A stretch of DNA of 64,000 nucleotides from Ustulina deusta (Eukaryota > Ascomycota > Sordariomycetes > Xylariales > Xylariaceae). Position numbers and translations under genes: made by a program. Each line of letters begins with the position of its first letter. The stretch's first letter is position 1. The notes below the pieces were generated by a model that saw nothing but the letters and a program-made list of their open reading frames with translations, had not been told where the DNA came from and did no database searches. Positions 11,113 to 22,669 of the stretch are shown here, piece after piece. The stretch covers positions 186,001-250,000 of the forward strand of contig JAJNNX010000059.1 in assembly GCA_023159155.1 (NCBI GenBank), in the 5' to 3' direction.

Positions 11113-13298
11113 ATGGCAGCGATATCCCTATCACCAACGCCCATCGGCTTTTCAGTCATGTCTGGTAGAAGGGTTCCTCTTGCTTCTAACCAGAATGTAG
11201 CCAATTCGCCTCTTCGAAGCACTGCTTTTAAGCAGAAGCGCACCTTGGCTCAGATCCAGCGGGAAGAGCCCTACGGCCAGCAACCACCTGCGAAGAAGCT
11301 TGTTCTCGATGCCGGCACCCAGCGTGTAGTGAAGTCGCCCTCCCAACAGCCACGCGTTTCCAAGAGCCAGATCCCTGTTCAATCACGCCGTCCGACTACT
11401 AACACATGTGACACGAGGCCGACAAGAGAGAGGGCTGCTTCCCGTCCCCAGCAGGAGGCAGCCGCTGTGACTGACTACAATGAAAAGGACATTGAAGAAA
11501 TTCAAAACTGGCAAAACCATCACCGTGCCAGATTCCCAAAATCTCTCTTCTACTTCGACCAGATCCCCGGCGATGTAGCTCACAGACTGAAAAGGCAGAT
11601 AGCTGCACTTGGAGGTGTAAGTTGTCGGGTCCAGGACACGTGATCCGCATCGTTCTTCGCTAACATGAATTTTGGACAGCGCGACACTGCGTTCTTCTCC
11701 GTCGATGTCACCCACGTCATCACGAGTCGGACGATTCCTACCGAAGACGCCGTCGGCCGTGGCAGTGGCCAGACCACGACCGCCGAGAAAGAGGCCGTGC
11801 AGCCAGAACAAGAACAAGCCGAGACCATCAATCCCTCCTTGCTCACTCGGTTTTCGAACCCTGCCACCAAGAGGAAGCTCTTCGACGCAGATTTGCGTGC
11901 CAGAGCCCATAGAGTGCCCCCTCAACCCAGTGACCAGGGCCTGAGGATACCGAAAAAGGCTGTAGATATCTTGATACGAGCTAGGGACATGAAGAAGAAA
12001 ATCTGGACCGCGGACAAACTATTTCGATTGACGGCGTTGCTTCTTGAGACAGACCCTTACCGTAGTGCTGATATGGCATACGGACGGCGAAAAATTACCC
12101 TAGCCGCACAAGTTGAATCTCGAGCAGCCGAGGATCGCAATCTATTGCGGCTATTGCAAAAGGAGCGTATGAATGGTCCCTCTGATCGCGACCCCACTGT
12201 TCTGGCTCGCGAGCTTGTCTACTTCAAGGGCCCATACATCTATGTATACGATATTGAGGAGAAACAAAAGCCTATCATGGTGAAGGAGTATCCCAAGGTG
12301 CCCGACAGATCAAAGGGTGCATGGCCGCAGTTTCAGACTGCTGCTCTAGGGCGTTGCCCCTTTGTCGAGGACTCCGAGGTGAGGGAAGCAAGAGAAGCAA
12401 AAGAAGCAAAGGAGGCTAAAGAAGTTCAACAAAAGGCGCGGGTTAGAGCTGAGAGTCAGGAACCTGCGGGTGAAACTAAACCTGTACCTCAGCCACCTAG
12501 AATGGCCCCTCCTAGACCAGTCACGAGAAAACGGACTCTAGGTGAGATGGAGTTGGGCCATAATCGTCAGTCCAGCGTAACTTCGGTTGATTTCCCAAGT
12601 CTTTCGCGCAACTTTGGAGGGGAGAATATAGACTTCTCCCGCAAGGCCTTCACTAGCTACGCTGCCACTGGGCGTCTACTCGGCGGTGAGCCGGTAGCGT
12701 CTGGTGTGCAGCCGTCCAATGTGACGTCGGCCATTAGATCACAAATGATCTCATCCACTGCTACTACACCTGGTGTTATTACCGGTCTCAGCAAGGAAGT
12801 TCATGGTCTCCAGCGTCAAGTCCTCAAATGGAACTCACAGGATCGGAGCTCTCGACACACCACGGAGACCAGTCTTCGTGAGGACAACTTGACCAAGCGC
12901 CCCCCCACTCTAGGTCGGACGTCGAGCCGCAAGCTAGAACTCATTGATGAGAATGCCAATGAGAACGAGGGAACCGAAAACTCTCGATCCGCTAAGCGAG
13001 TCGCTCTTCGAAAGAAGCCGCGCGACCGTGAACTCAAACCAGGGTTCTGCGAGAATTGCGCCGAAACGTACCCTGATTTTGATGAGGTGAGACAAAAAGA
13101 CGTATCCACTTGGTTGCGTTACTAACTTGGCTGCAGCATATCGAGTCACAAAAGCATCGCAATTTCGCCAACAACGATGACAACTGGGTAGAGCTTGACG
13201 ATCTACTCGCACAGCTCGAACGTGTACCAAAACACCAGACTTGGAAGCCCGCGGCGTCATGGGGCCACGGTATAGAGCATGATATGTTTCAACCTTGA
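11113..13298 (+). CDS. Dbf4/NimO-type regulatory subunit of the Cdc7 (DDK) kinase
   Basis: Three exons, 11113-11616, 11680-13086 and 13137-13298, giving 690 residues. Introns are 62 and 50 bases, both with CTAAC branch sites, GTAAGT/GTGAGA donors and closing phases. An in-frame ATG at 11158 is an alternative start. Visible features: an N-terminal tract like that of fungal NimO/Dbf4; motif N, a BRCT-like region spanning intron 1 (FFSVDVTHVITSRTIP); a central motif-M-like region (FKGPYIYVYDIEEKQKPIMV, about residues 360-380); a Lys/Glu/Ala repeat; and motif C, the Dbf4 zinc finger at the C-terminus (PGFCENC, then HIESQKH across intron 2). The Cys2-His2 pattern is intact. Family knowledge: Dbf4 binds and activates Cdc7 to phosphorylate MCM and fire replication origins. 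Cell-cycle regulation is expected, but I see no clear MCB box upstream. Confidence 0.92.
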
Positions 13299-14623
13299 CA
13301 TTGGCGATACGGTTTCCACCTGTCGCAACCCTCTTAAACTAGGGTTGCAAGAACTCACTACCAGTCTTCCCTCTTGCAACCACAACGGACGTCTCCATTT
13401 CCTATTGTCCTTCGAAGCATTCGCGGAGCGATGATACCCAACTTAATACACCACCGGCTTCCATCCTCTTGTCTCGATATCTAATTCATCCTCTCAAAAC
13501 GCTAAACAGCTGACTTGCTGATTCTGGCGCGGCATGGCACGGTCGGTATCGGAGCATTTAGTCCTATTTCTCTCTTTCTCCAACATCTGGTCCGTGTGCA
13601 TACTTCTATGCTGACGCATTGGCGGCGAACGTGGTGTAACATAGATATTTTATTCGCGTCTTTACTCTATAGGGGAGGACTTGGCTTGTCCATGTGGTAG
13701 TGGTTTTCCCCACATCGTCGTGCGAACTCGTGGGGCAGAGCAGCAACAGTTACGTGATTGAAATGTTTAGCAATCGGGTAACATTACAGTATGATGAATC
13801 AAGCAACAACTGTAGGTATATACGTCAAGTTGACTAAGTTGCGCATGTGTATAAGTCGTATAGTACGAGATGACAATCAAATAGATGCAAATCTGATTAT
13901 GATTCGCACCGGTATGCAGCCTGTTTTTGGGGCTACAAAAACCGCCGTTGTAGACGAGTTTCTTATGGAAAACCAGGAGTAGCGTGCAAAGTAAGTCTCC
14001 ATACGCGATCTACATACCTATATTCCACGACGTGAAAACCGGAACAGTCAAATCCCCAAAGGAGACAAGCCATCGCTCCAATATCAAACATAACCCTTAC
14101 TTATTTCAGAGACTAACTAACCTAAGATCCGAGTAGCATGTATAAATTAGTATTTTAACCATCTCGCTTCATTACGGACAATAGTCTTTTACCACTGTCC
14201 TACCTACATGTGTGGTGAGGGGGGGGTTCCCGGTGTTTCTGTGGCTTGCTAATGGTTCTCTGTTGGAAATTCTTCCGCCAGGCTTTCTAGGAAAACCCAA
14301 CCAACTGCCGTGCTATATACGCTGGCGTACGCGGATCGTACATGGAGGTGTACATATACGTACGAAAGCCCGGATACTCCTGCCTTGGGGTATTGCTGAC
14401 CTTTTGGGTTGTTGGCGCAACGGCATACGGGCTGGCCGCTATGATACCAACCCGCTGCTAAGCAGGTCGCCTTTTACAGGCAACCAAAAAAAGTCACTTT
14501 CATAGTCAGCCCAGCCGCAGCGTCCCCGCATTCGACCCCTCCGCCGAAAGCTCTCAGAATTACTACTCACCGAGACAATCGATGACATATAGAGGGTGGC
14601 AACTCACTTCATCACTATGAGTC
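13299..14623. other. Intergenic
   Basis: About 1.3 kb of AT-rich sequence with the probable 3' untranslated region of the Dbf4-like gene and the promoter of the NACHT gene. It includes one copy of a dispersed repeat (14311-14444). Open frames are short and unrecognised. Confidence 0.6.
14311..14444 (+). repeat. Dispersed repeat, copy 1
   Basis: About 134 bases that reappear in inverted orientation at 34631-34763. The two share a 31-base identical block (14410-14440 against 34635-34665) and other long matches with scattered substitutions. There is no coding capacity, and no terminal repeats or target duplication are obvious. Confidence 0.85.
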
Positions 14624-17600
14624 ATGTCGTTGAGTCTCACCAGTATAGGCCGGCTCAAGCCTGAAGTGCGCTTGGCGCAAAGTATTGAAAGGTTCCAATC
14701 GGTACTATCGACTGAGCAGCGAGCGGCGTTCCATGCTGGCAGAACCCTCGCCATTCAGTCGTGCCCTCAGATGCGCGATGTCATGCATATAACGGCAGAA
14801 ATAGAACGACAAGCGCGCGCCTCAAATGGTGGAGGGCGGAGGTGTTTTGGGTCTCGCGTAACAAAAGTTCTTCAGTCGATGCAAGAGTTCATCTCGGTTG
14901 GGGGTATCCTGGTTGGAGGCTCACAGAATCTCATTGCATCTGGTGTATGGTCCCTAGTCCGATTGTCCCTGCTTGTACGTCTCGCAGTCTTTTTCTTCTC
15001 TTTTTTTTTTTTTTACTGACGTCCTCGTAGACAACAGCTCGCTTTTCTACGTACCTTGAGAAGTTGTCCGAGCTCCTGATGGTCGTGGGTCGATCCGCCC
15101 CTCGTTACCAAGAGATGACAGCACTACATCCACGCTCCAAGCCACTTCAGCGCCTCGGTATAGAATACGTAATTGCGATAGTGGATCTTTGTCATGAAGT
15201 TGTGGCTATATGCAATAAATCTACAGCCGGTCAGCTAAAGTCATTCTTCAGACAGTTTGACATATCTTCTCATCAATCTAAGATACTCGAATGGTCAGAG
15301 GCTATCAAAGACCAATTGAACCTCGAAGAAGCTAAGGAGAATTCTCAGGCCAGGGGTATCATTAACAAATTCACTGCTGCAGAAACTCGCCGTCGAAAAA
15401 TGAGCGATCGAGCTACCTTACTAGATGCTTGTTCTACCTTTGACTACCAGATGGCTTGGAAGCAAGCTCGAAAGTGTGGCGATGCTACATGGTTTCTCCA
15501 TGACGAGAAGTACATCCAATGGAAAACTAGTATGGCTTCCTCGACAATTTCGGTGTCTGGCAAGCTTGGTGCAGGCAAAACAGTCGTCTTAGCTAATATG
15601 CTCGACGACATTCTGCTTACCACAAAGAATCATGTTGTCGCCTACTTCTTCTGTCGGTCAGATCATATCGATTCTCGAAAATCACGAAACGTAATCGGGT
15701 GCTTGGCACGGCAAATACTGGAGGCCCTTCCGCCAGAGGACACCGACAGGCTTTTATCGGGGCTGCAGCCCAAATTGTCTGTGGAAAACATCAAGCAGCT
15801 TTTCATCCCCGAGGTTTTTAGATTGAAGCACATATTCATTATTGTAGATGGTATCGATGAGTGCGACCAGGAGGACCGGTCAAATATCATCGAATTCTTG
15901 CGATATCTGCAGAGCTGCTGCCGCCTAAAGGTTTGTGTTTCGCATCGCTCGACAGCGGATTTGCGCGTTCGCAACGAGTTGGCAGCTCTCAAACCTGCAG
16001 GTGCAATTCAACTGCCTCAAGAGAATCCTGATATAATCTCATTCATACAGGCAAAGCTAGAGTTATGTATAGAAACCGGGAAATTGACCCTTGGAGACCC
16101 TACTATCATCCTCGAAATCTCGCAAGCTCTCGAGGCAGGTGCTCAAGGAATGTGAGTCGATTCAGTTTCACCTTAATCCAAGTTACGAAACGACTAAACA
16201 CTTGAGTAGGTTTCTCTGGGTTGTTCTGCAAATCGAGAATATTTGTGCCCAGAAGACAGACAGCAAGATTCGCAAAGCTCTTCGTAGCTTGCCAAGAGAT
16301 CTCCCCGAGGCCTTCGCAAGGAGTCTTACTATAGCTGAGACCACGTTAGAACCAGAGTACCAGAAGCGACTTCTCACATTAATCCTCGCTGCTGTCCGCC
16401 CTTTGACCATGGACGAGCTACGAGAGGCCCTGAGTGTTACTCCTTTCGTCTTCACATGGAACCCCTCGAATCTCATTAACGACATTCAAGTCGTCTTGTC
16501 TGCTGGCGGAAGCTTGCTCATCGTGGATGAAGAACAATTCACGGTGCATTTCATTCATCCAAGCGTAAAACAGATTCTACTCGGTGACTTAGGTCCTAGC
16601 CACAATTTCCATATTGATTGTTTCCTTGCTGGTTTGGAGATGGCTCAGGTAAGTCTAACCACCCACCCCCCTCACCCCCCTTTATTATTATTTTTCGTTG
16701 TTATTGTTACCATAGTAGTACCCTGTCAAAAGAAGAAAGCACTTCAACCGAAGCCCAATTCTAACATCTGTACGGGTTCTAACCCAAATGTTATTGCAAT
16801 AGATTGTCCTCACATACCTTGCGTACAATGTTTTCGATAAGCAAGTTGCTAGAGTACACCAAACCCCAAATTTTACGGGCCGAAAAGTATGCGAAAATAT
16901 CGTGTCTTCGACATTAACTTCACCTTTTGCACGGTCAATGGCGCTGAATTTGTTACGCTCGCGACGACAGACCGACTTTGACGTGGGGAAAGCGCTGTCA
17001 AGTTTTAAGCGTACCCCTGACGTGTTTTTATTCCATCAATATGCTTCTGAGAACTGGCTCGCACATACCAAGGTCATCGGGTTAGATGACGCCCAGTTAT
17101 GGCCCACGATACGCGAAGTACTCAGGAGAGAGCAGAAACCGTTGATGTCCGAATTCGCTCAACGGCCAGAGTGGGACGATTTACTTATTCTCCCACCAGC
17201 CGGTTACAATAAAGCACTTTTTCGGCTTCACACCTCCGTTGCGCGATTACGTTCCACGAACGCACCTCTTCTCTGGGCAATTGAAAACTCACATCTTGGC
17301 ATTTTCCGCCTGATGATCCGAGGGTCGATTCGAAACGTAGTTTCCGTGATTGCCTACTTTAGGTTTATGCGTCGAATCCGTCAAGCCGGTGTTTTTAGTA
17401 ACTTGAGAATTCCACTGCATTTCAACTCCAGCATTCTTGGACGTGAAATATATCTCAAATCTTTTTGCTTGGCTGCCATTTTCGGCGATCACGATATATG
17501 CAATGATTTACTCCGACAGCCGTCGCCTCCAGTTCCACTGAGCAAGTTGCTTAAGGTAATCCCGCTCGTTTCATCCAATGCACTAGCCATCGCGCTCGCT

Positions 17601-18074
17601 CTGGTTCAGGCTCAAGCACTCCACGGTTTCGGGGAACCAATACTGGAAACGAGTGCTGCGATTCACCAACTTACAAGAGATATCGAGGCACAAGTCGGCT
17701 CGTCAGAGATTGTCATTCTGCACGCCAACGATCTAGTCACAGTGTTGTCTGACCAGAAGGGCGTTGAAGAGGGTCACTTCAAAGTTCTCCAACACAAAGG
17801 CCGTTATGTTTTTAGTGTGCCTTGGAACTACCTTCGCCCATCAAATCAATTTAATACTTGCTGCGATATCCACGTCGGCATTCCTGTTGGGCCAGCAGCC
17901 TTATGTGCTTGTTGCGTCCCGCACAAGTACCGACAAATTGTCGGCCAACTTGGAGACCTCCGTCTTAAAGAACAAATACCTTGTAGCAACCCGAAGAAGT
18001 CATACTGGAGCTCTATTCTTGAGATAGAAGATGATCCATCCAGCCCTTCACAGGCAGGGGCAGATGACAGATGA
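14624..18074 (+). CDS. Fungal NLR-like STAND protein (DUF7708-NACHT)
   Basis: Four exons, 14624-14974, 15031-16151, 16210-16648 and 16803-18074, giving 1060 residues. All phases close, and intron 2 splits an ATG codon. Residues 1 to about 230 match the DUF7708 N-terminal domain of fungal STAND proteins, with typical features such as RCFGSRVTKVLQSMQEF and LSELLMVVGRSAPRYQEM. A NACHT-type NTPase follows: Walker A SGKLGAGKTVV (about residue 300), Walker B IFIIVDGIDECD (about 390) and a winged-helix-like region. The C-terminal 420 residues carry no repeats I can recognise; WD40, ankyrin or TPR repeats are usual there. Family knowledge: such proteins act as intracellular sensors in heterokaryon incompatibility and programmed cell death. 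An ankyrin-VWA gene lies 0.9 kb downstream on the same strand. The gene appears intact, without in-frame stops. Confidence 0.88.
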
Positions 18075-18971
18075 AGGTTTCAAGCTGCAAGGAGCCAGAC
18101 CGTTGGATGGATGAAAGAAAAAGCAACGGAAGACAGGTTATACGAATATTGAAGTGGAAAATGTGAGTAGGCTCATGTATGTGGGGTGCTCACCTTGCCC
18201 TTATATGTAGAGATAAGCTGTCCTGACATTTCCTAGCGTAAATTATAGTAGCAGGTTCTGCATTACGGAAAAAAATTGAAACAGAAAACCTCCGGCCATA
18301 TGCATTCTTCAAGTGGGTGAACCCGGCACAGCCGAGTAATATCGACATAAGTTTAGCCATGCTCAAGCGCTTGTAGACCAACCAAACGAGCCCAAATCTG
18401 CAACGCATATAGTTACCCTATTTAGGAGAAAGCAACCTAATCTGTCTATCATACCAAACTAACGTCTTTTTATTTTGTGTGGTTTAATTATCACTGGTCC
18501 TCACTAACAACCGCCATAATGCACGTCTGCCCTCTTTTGATAGGTTGGATTGTAGCTGGCTACCCAGTATACCGTATATAGCTCTGTCTTGGAAAGCCAC
18601 TAGCATCCTCAGTTCATTCTCAGCCAATCTGCACTGCAACATCACTATTGCATGTTCAGCTCACATTTACAACACGGATCGGCATGTACTAGCATCGTTA
18701 TGGGTTAGAAGACGCCAGTCGACCAGTTGTCTCATTAAATAGCTGTCACAAGGTCCGTGCCGCCTTGATCCTGGTCTTTGGGGTTGAGTTCAATATATTT
18801 CCGTGACATCAGTGTAGATAGTATGGCATCCATTATAAAAACGCCACGCTCTCCTCCCGCAAAGTGAAGATGTTTATATAGCGCAAGAGCTTCTTGAGGT
18901 TCGAGAGGCCGATACCTGAGTTTCAAAGTCCCCTGACGTTTTCATTCGACACAGCGCTGCCATAGCCCACT
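18075..18971. other. Intergenic
   Basis: About 0.9 kb between two same-strand genes, AT-rich. Only frames of 60-72 codons occur, without recognisable similarity. It probably holds the promoter of the ankyrin-VWA gene. Confidence 0.55.
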
Positions 18972-21003
18972 ATGACTACTATCTGGGACGACGCAGGAGC
19001 CATTCCTCCGACACTCACCACTGAAAAACTTGCCCAGTATGCCAACGGTAACCCGGGTATCATCAACGAATTAGAGCCCCGAACGGGCCTCACGCCGCTA
19101 GCTGTAGCTATACGTGCGGGGAATGCCACCACTGTCAAGCTCCTATTAGACAACAACGCGGATCCAGACAAGAAAACCCGAGATGGATTGGTGCCGATGT
19201 ACTTGGCGGCAAACGCGGCGTCTACTGGCCAGAGGCCCCGAATGGTTCAGCTTCTTCTCGAGAAGTACCCCAAGACTTTCGACGAAGCAGGGCCTACATC
19301 AGTCAGAAATGAAACGCCGCTCATGGCAGCCGTCCGAAGGAAGGACTCCCGCGTTATCAAACTACTCGTCGAGCAAGGAGCTTCGAAAACCAAAAAGAAT
19401 GCCGACGGCAAAACCGCGCAGGAGCTAGCGAACGAGTTTACGCCTGCAGGCCTCGACGTAGGAAAAGCTCTCCAGCTGGCGGCGACGAAAGGCAGAGGAG
19501 GCGTTATGACGTATGTTGATGAGTGGGTGCTGGAAGTCCTCGGTCATTTCAACATCTGGAGTCCGCTTGGGGACATCTTTGATTCGGCTACTCGGTCTTA
19601 CTACGATATTGCGTTGTTCGCCCCCCTACCTGATGTAAGGGAACAGTTATGGGCGCAGTTCACTGGTCGAAAGCTGATATGGGGATTGGTGTAGGATGTC
19701 GCGGAGCCACAAACTGCAGCAGACTTCAAGACGAATCTGGAGAATGCGGTCAAGAGGTTAGTAGTTCCGACAACCACTTCTTGCCATTTCCCGTCCCATA
19801 TAGCCCAGACGGCCCATCCCTGCACGAATCCCACCGAAGAGATTCCTGCCCACTTAGGACGTGAAACAGCCACCGCTAACTTGTCGTAGGGGTGGCCTCG
19901 AGAGGTTCTTTCCTCCTGGTGACCCCTATCTCCAGCAAGTGGCCGACAAGGCCTTCCAACTAAAAAACGACCCCAAAAATCTCCTCAACACACCGCGTCA
20001 GGTCGACGGTCTTGCAAAATTAGCCTTGTACCAGCCTATTCTATTTTGCGGTAGGTATCGAAGTCTGACCTAGAATGTATATGAAGCTAAGGACATGATC
20101 TGCTAGATGACAGTTGGTCCATGTGGGTGGAGGAGGACCAGAAAGGCAAAGGAGATCGATGGCGTGCTCAAGTTGAGCTTGTCAAGCGTATCAGTGACAT
20201 CACCACTCGGGCAGTACCGGATAATAGAGGTTGCTATCTTCGCTTTATTAACAAGGATACTCCGAGTTTCAATAAGCTCAACAAGGACCAGATCGCCGAG
20301 ATCATGACAAAGTTCCCCGAGAACAATGGCTGGACACCAATGGGTACCATGTTGCGAAAACATGTTCTTGATCCAATCATCTACCCAGAGTTGAACACGA
20401 ACACGATCAAGCGCCCGTGGTTGGTGCTGGTCACGACGGATGGGTACCCTACCAAAGAGCAGGCTATGGAAGGCGCTCCAGCAGGACCAAAAGACGAGAA
20501 TCAAAACGAGGATGCAGATAGATTCCGCAAAGAGATCCGGAGACTAGGCAAGGAGCTCAAAACCCGGGGTTATCGACAGGACGGTCAGCTTGTTCCCTTT
20601 TTCCCATGATAGAACTTGGCAAATTCACCGAACGAGCTGCTGACGTACTAAACCAGTGGTCCGATTCTCGATCAGCCAAATAGGCAAGAAAATCAGCTAT
20701 ACGGACGACGAGGAAAAAGTAAAGTTGTTCTTGGATGGTCTTGAGTCCGACCCCGACATCTACGATGTCCTCTACAGGACGGCAGGTAAGTAATACCGTT
20801 AGACACGAGATCTAGAGCAAACTGACACTTTCGGGGAATAGAAATCATGGACGCAAAATATGACGACTTGAAAGGGAACGAGAAGAATCTGGAAGTCTTT
20901 GTATGTATACTGTCTCACGTAGATGGCCGCGTTTCTTGTTTCACTGACTCTTTATTAGTTGCTTACCACATTACTATCTCCCCTGCAGTCACTCCTTACC
21001 TAG
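18972..21003 (+). CDS. Ankyrin-repeat and von Willebrand factor A domain protein
   Basis: Seven exons: 18972-19634, 19695-19756, 19890-20050, 20107-20583, 20657-20785, 20842-20900 and 20989-21003. They give 521 residues and all phases close. Residues 30-165 hold about three ankyrin repeats (TPLAVAIRAGNATTVKLLLD, VPMYLAANAA with MVQLLLEKYP, TPLMAAVRRKDSRVIKLLVE). From about residue 280 a VWA domain follows. Its metal-ion-dependent adhesion site is complete: DDSWSM, created across the intron at 20051-20106, and later LVTTDGYPT. The intron at 20584 has a weaker GTCAGC donor, but it is needed to keep frame. No signal peptide is seen, so it is probably intracellular. Function is unknown; VWA and ankyrin modules both bind proteins, suggesting a scaffold or adaptor. 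It follows a NACHT gene on the same strand. Confidence 0.85.
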
Positions 21004-21388
21004 AGTAAGTGGGCTATCGGGGACTGAAGTGGTGATGGCAAGTATGAAAGAATTCTAGGCAGAGAGAGGAGAGATGCCTATGGGATAAGCCAAGAAATAG
21101 TCACTGCTTCGAAATTATATCTATACATTGATATTATGTCTTCTCCTAAAGCACTCCTCTGCTCTAATCGCACGATAATATTGTTCGCCGCTTCAGATTT
21201 CAGTTGAGAAGTTGATTTGATTATCAATTTGGTAGAGGTAGTAATATTTGAATCGTGTGTCTAGGGTAGGAATAAGGGACATGAATAATTTTTCGCACGT
21301 TGACAAATGAGGGGACTATCTTGCTTAGTTCTATACGCGATCTATTTATTCCACACCTGCAATCTTCAAGGTTCGGTTTCTATCCTGT
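21004..21388. other. Intergenic, convergent 3' ends
   Basis: About 0.4 kb between two convergent stops, AT-rich with TATATCTATACA-like runs. No gene seen; probably both 3' untranslated regions. Confidence 0.6.
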
Positions 21389-22669
21389 CTAGCATTTGTA
21401 CCCACTCTCCCCAAGAAACCCATCCAACGATGGATAATTAGCCGCAGGATCGGAGCCGTCAAATGTCGGACTGGCCGCGGCAAAGGCCTCAGCTGCAATC
21501 GCGTTGGGCGGGTAAATCAGCCTGGTGTTGATGAATTGCTTCACAGGCTTTGCATCGTGGCCATGGTACTGAACATTAACCTCCCAGTCATTGCAGATGA
21601 CGGCACCTGCGGCGCCGAGATCCAGGCATACCCGATACACGGGCTGGGAATATGCAACCGTAGCAATTCCCAATAGCTCTGCCGCGGCATTGTGGCCGGC
21701 GATCCTCCCGAGAGGGCCGGCATGTTGACAGGACATCTTGGCGTAATGGCCACTATCGTCAGCCGCTGCGGATGCTGCGTCTCCCGCTGCGAAGACATCC
21801 TTGGCTGATGGCACACGTAGGTCCTGGTCAACGTGGAGACGCTCGAAATTATCTCTCTTGTTTGAAACTTGTTTGGTTAGCGGAGTTGCTGCTACACCAG
21901 CTGTCCAAACTGCGGTAAGCGTCTCGATGCGCTCGCCCGAAGAGAGTGTCACTCCTTCAGCGTCAAAGCCAATGACACTGGTACCCAGTTTACTCTCCAC
22001 CTTGAGATCCTCGAGCGCTTTGAGGATATGGGGACGAGGTCCCGACCCCAGATCAGGACCGATGTCTTGGCTTCGTTCTACAGTGACGACTCGGACATCT
22101 GCCTCATCGCCAAGAATTGCGCGCAAACGGGCAGGAAGTTCAGCGGCAACCTCGATGCCCGTAAACCCGCCACCACACACCACGACGGTGTTACGGGCTT
22201 TGCTGGGAGGCTTCGAAGCGAGACTCTGTAGATGTCTATCTAACTTCACGGCGTCTTCCAGCTGGTCAACAGAGAAGGCGTAATTGCCAAGCCCTGGGAT
22301 GGCAGGCTGAACAACCCGGCTACCAGCTGCAAGGATCAGTTTATCGTAAGGCACAGTAGATCGCACACCAGCGCGATCTACCATCTCGATCTCGTGGTTT
22401 GCGGTGCGGATGGTATCAACGATGCCATAGACGAAACGAACGCCACAGGCACGGTACACATCATCGACTGGAGCGCTCATGTTTGCTGGATTGGGTTCGT
22501 AGAGTCTCGGTCGCATCACTAGATTCGCATCGGGTGCGATCACGGACACCTCGATCTCGGCGGCCTTTGGTACCCCCTTCTCGACATTCAAGCTGATTAG
22601 GCGACGCGCAGACAAAGCGCTCCAAAAGCCGGCAAAACCTGACCCAACAATGATGATTCTTTGAGGCAT
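21389..22669 (-). CDS. FAD-dependent NAD(P)H oxidoreductase (NDH-2/AIF-like)
   Basis: A single-exon gene of 426 residues with the two-dinucleotide-fold layout of the pyridine nucleotide-disulfide oxidoreductase superfamily. The FAD-binding GSGFAG motif is at residues 9-14. LILAAGSRVV ends the first FAD part, the NAD(P)H-binding VVVCGGGFTGIEVAAELP lies near residue 165, and VFAAGDAASA near residue 290 contacts the FAD ribityl chain. There is no redox CxxC disulfide, so it resembles type II NADH dehydrogenases or apoptosis-inducing-factor-like reductases rather than glutathione or thioredoxin reductase. No mitochondrial presequence or membrane segment is clear, so it may be cytosolic. The substrate cannot be told from sequence. 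It is divergent from a Zn2Cys6 regulator across 640 bases, which suggests but does not prove pathway-specific control. Confidence 0.85.
   Translation of the reverse strand: MPQRIIIVGSGFAGFWSALSARRLISLNVEKGVPKAAEIEVSVIAPDANLVMRPRLYEPNPANMSAPVDDVYRACGVRFVYGIVDTIRTANHEIEMVDRAGVRSTVPYDKLILAAGSRVVQPAIPGLGNYAFSVDQLEDAVKLDRHLQSLASKPPSKARNTVVVCGGGFTGIEVAAELPARLRAILGDEADVRVVTVERSQDIGPDLGSGPRPHILKALEDLKVESKLGTSVIGFDAEGVTLSSGERIETLTAVWTAGVAATPLTKQVSNKRDNFERLHVDQDLRVPSAKDVFAAGDAASAAADDSGHYAKMSCQHAGPLGRIAGHNAAAELLGIATVAYSQPVYRVCLDLGAAGAVICNDWEVNVQYHGHDAKPVKQFINTRLIYPPNAIAAEAFAAASPTFDGSDPAANYPSLDGFLGESGYKC

Noticed and set aside
14212..14505. 97-codon plus-strand frame over the dispersed repeat
   Set aside because: The inverted copy at 34.6 kb does not preserve the frame, so the repeat is not under coding constraint.
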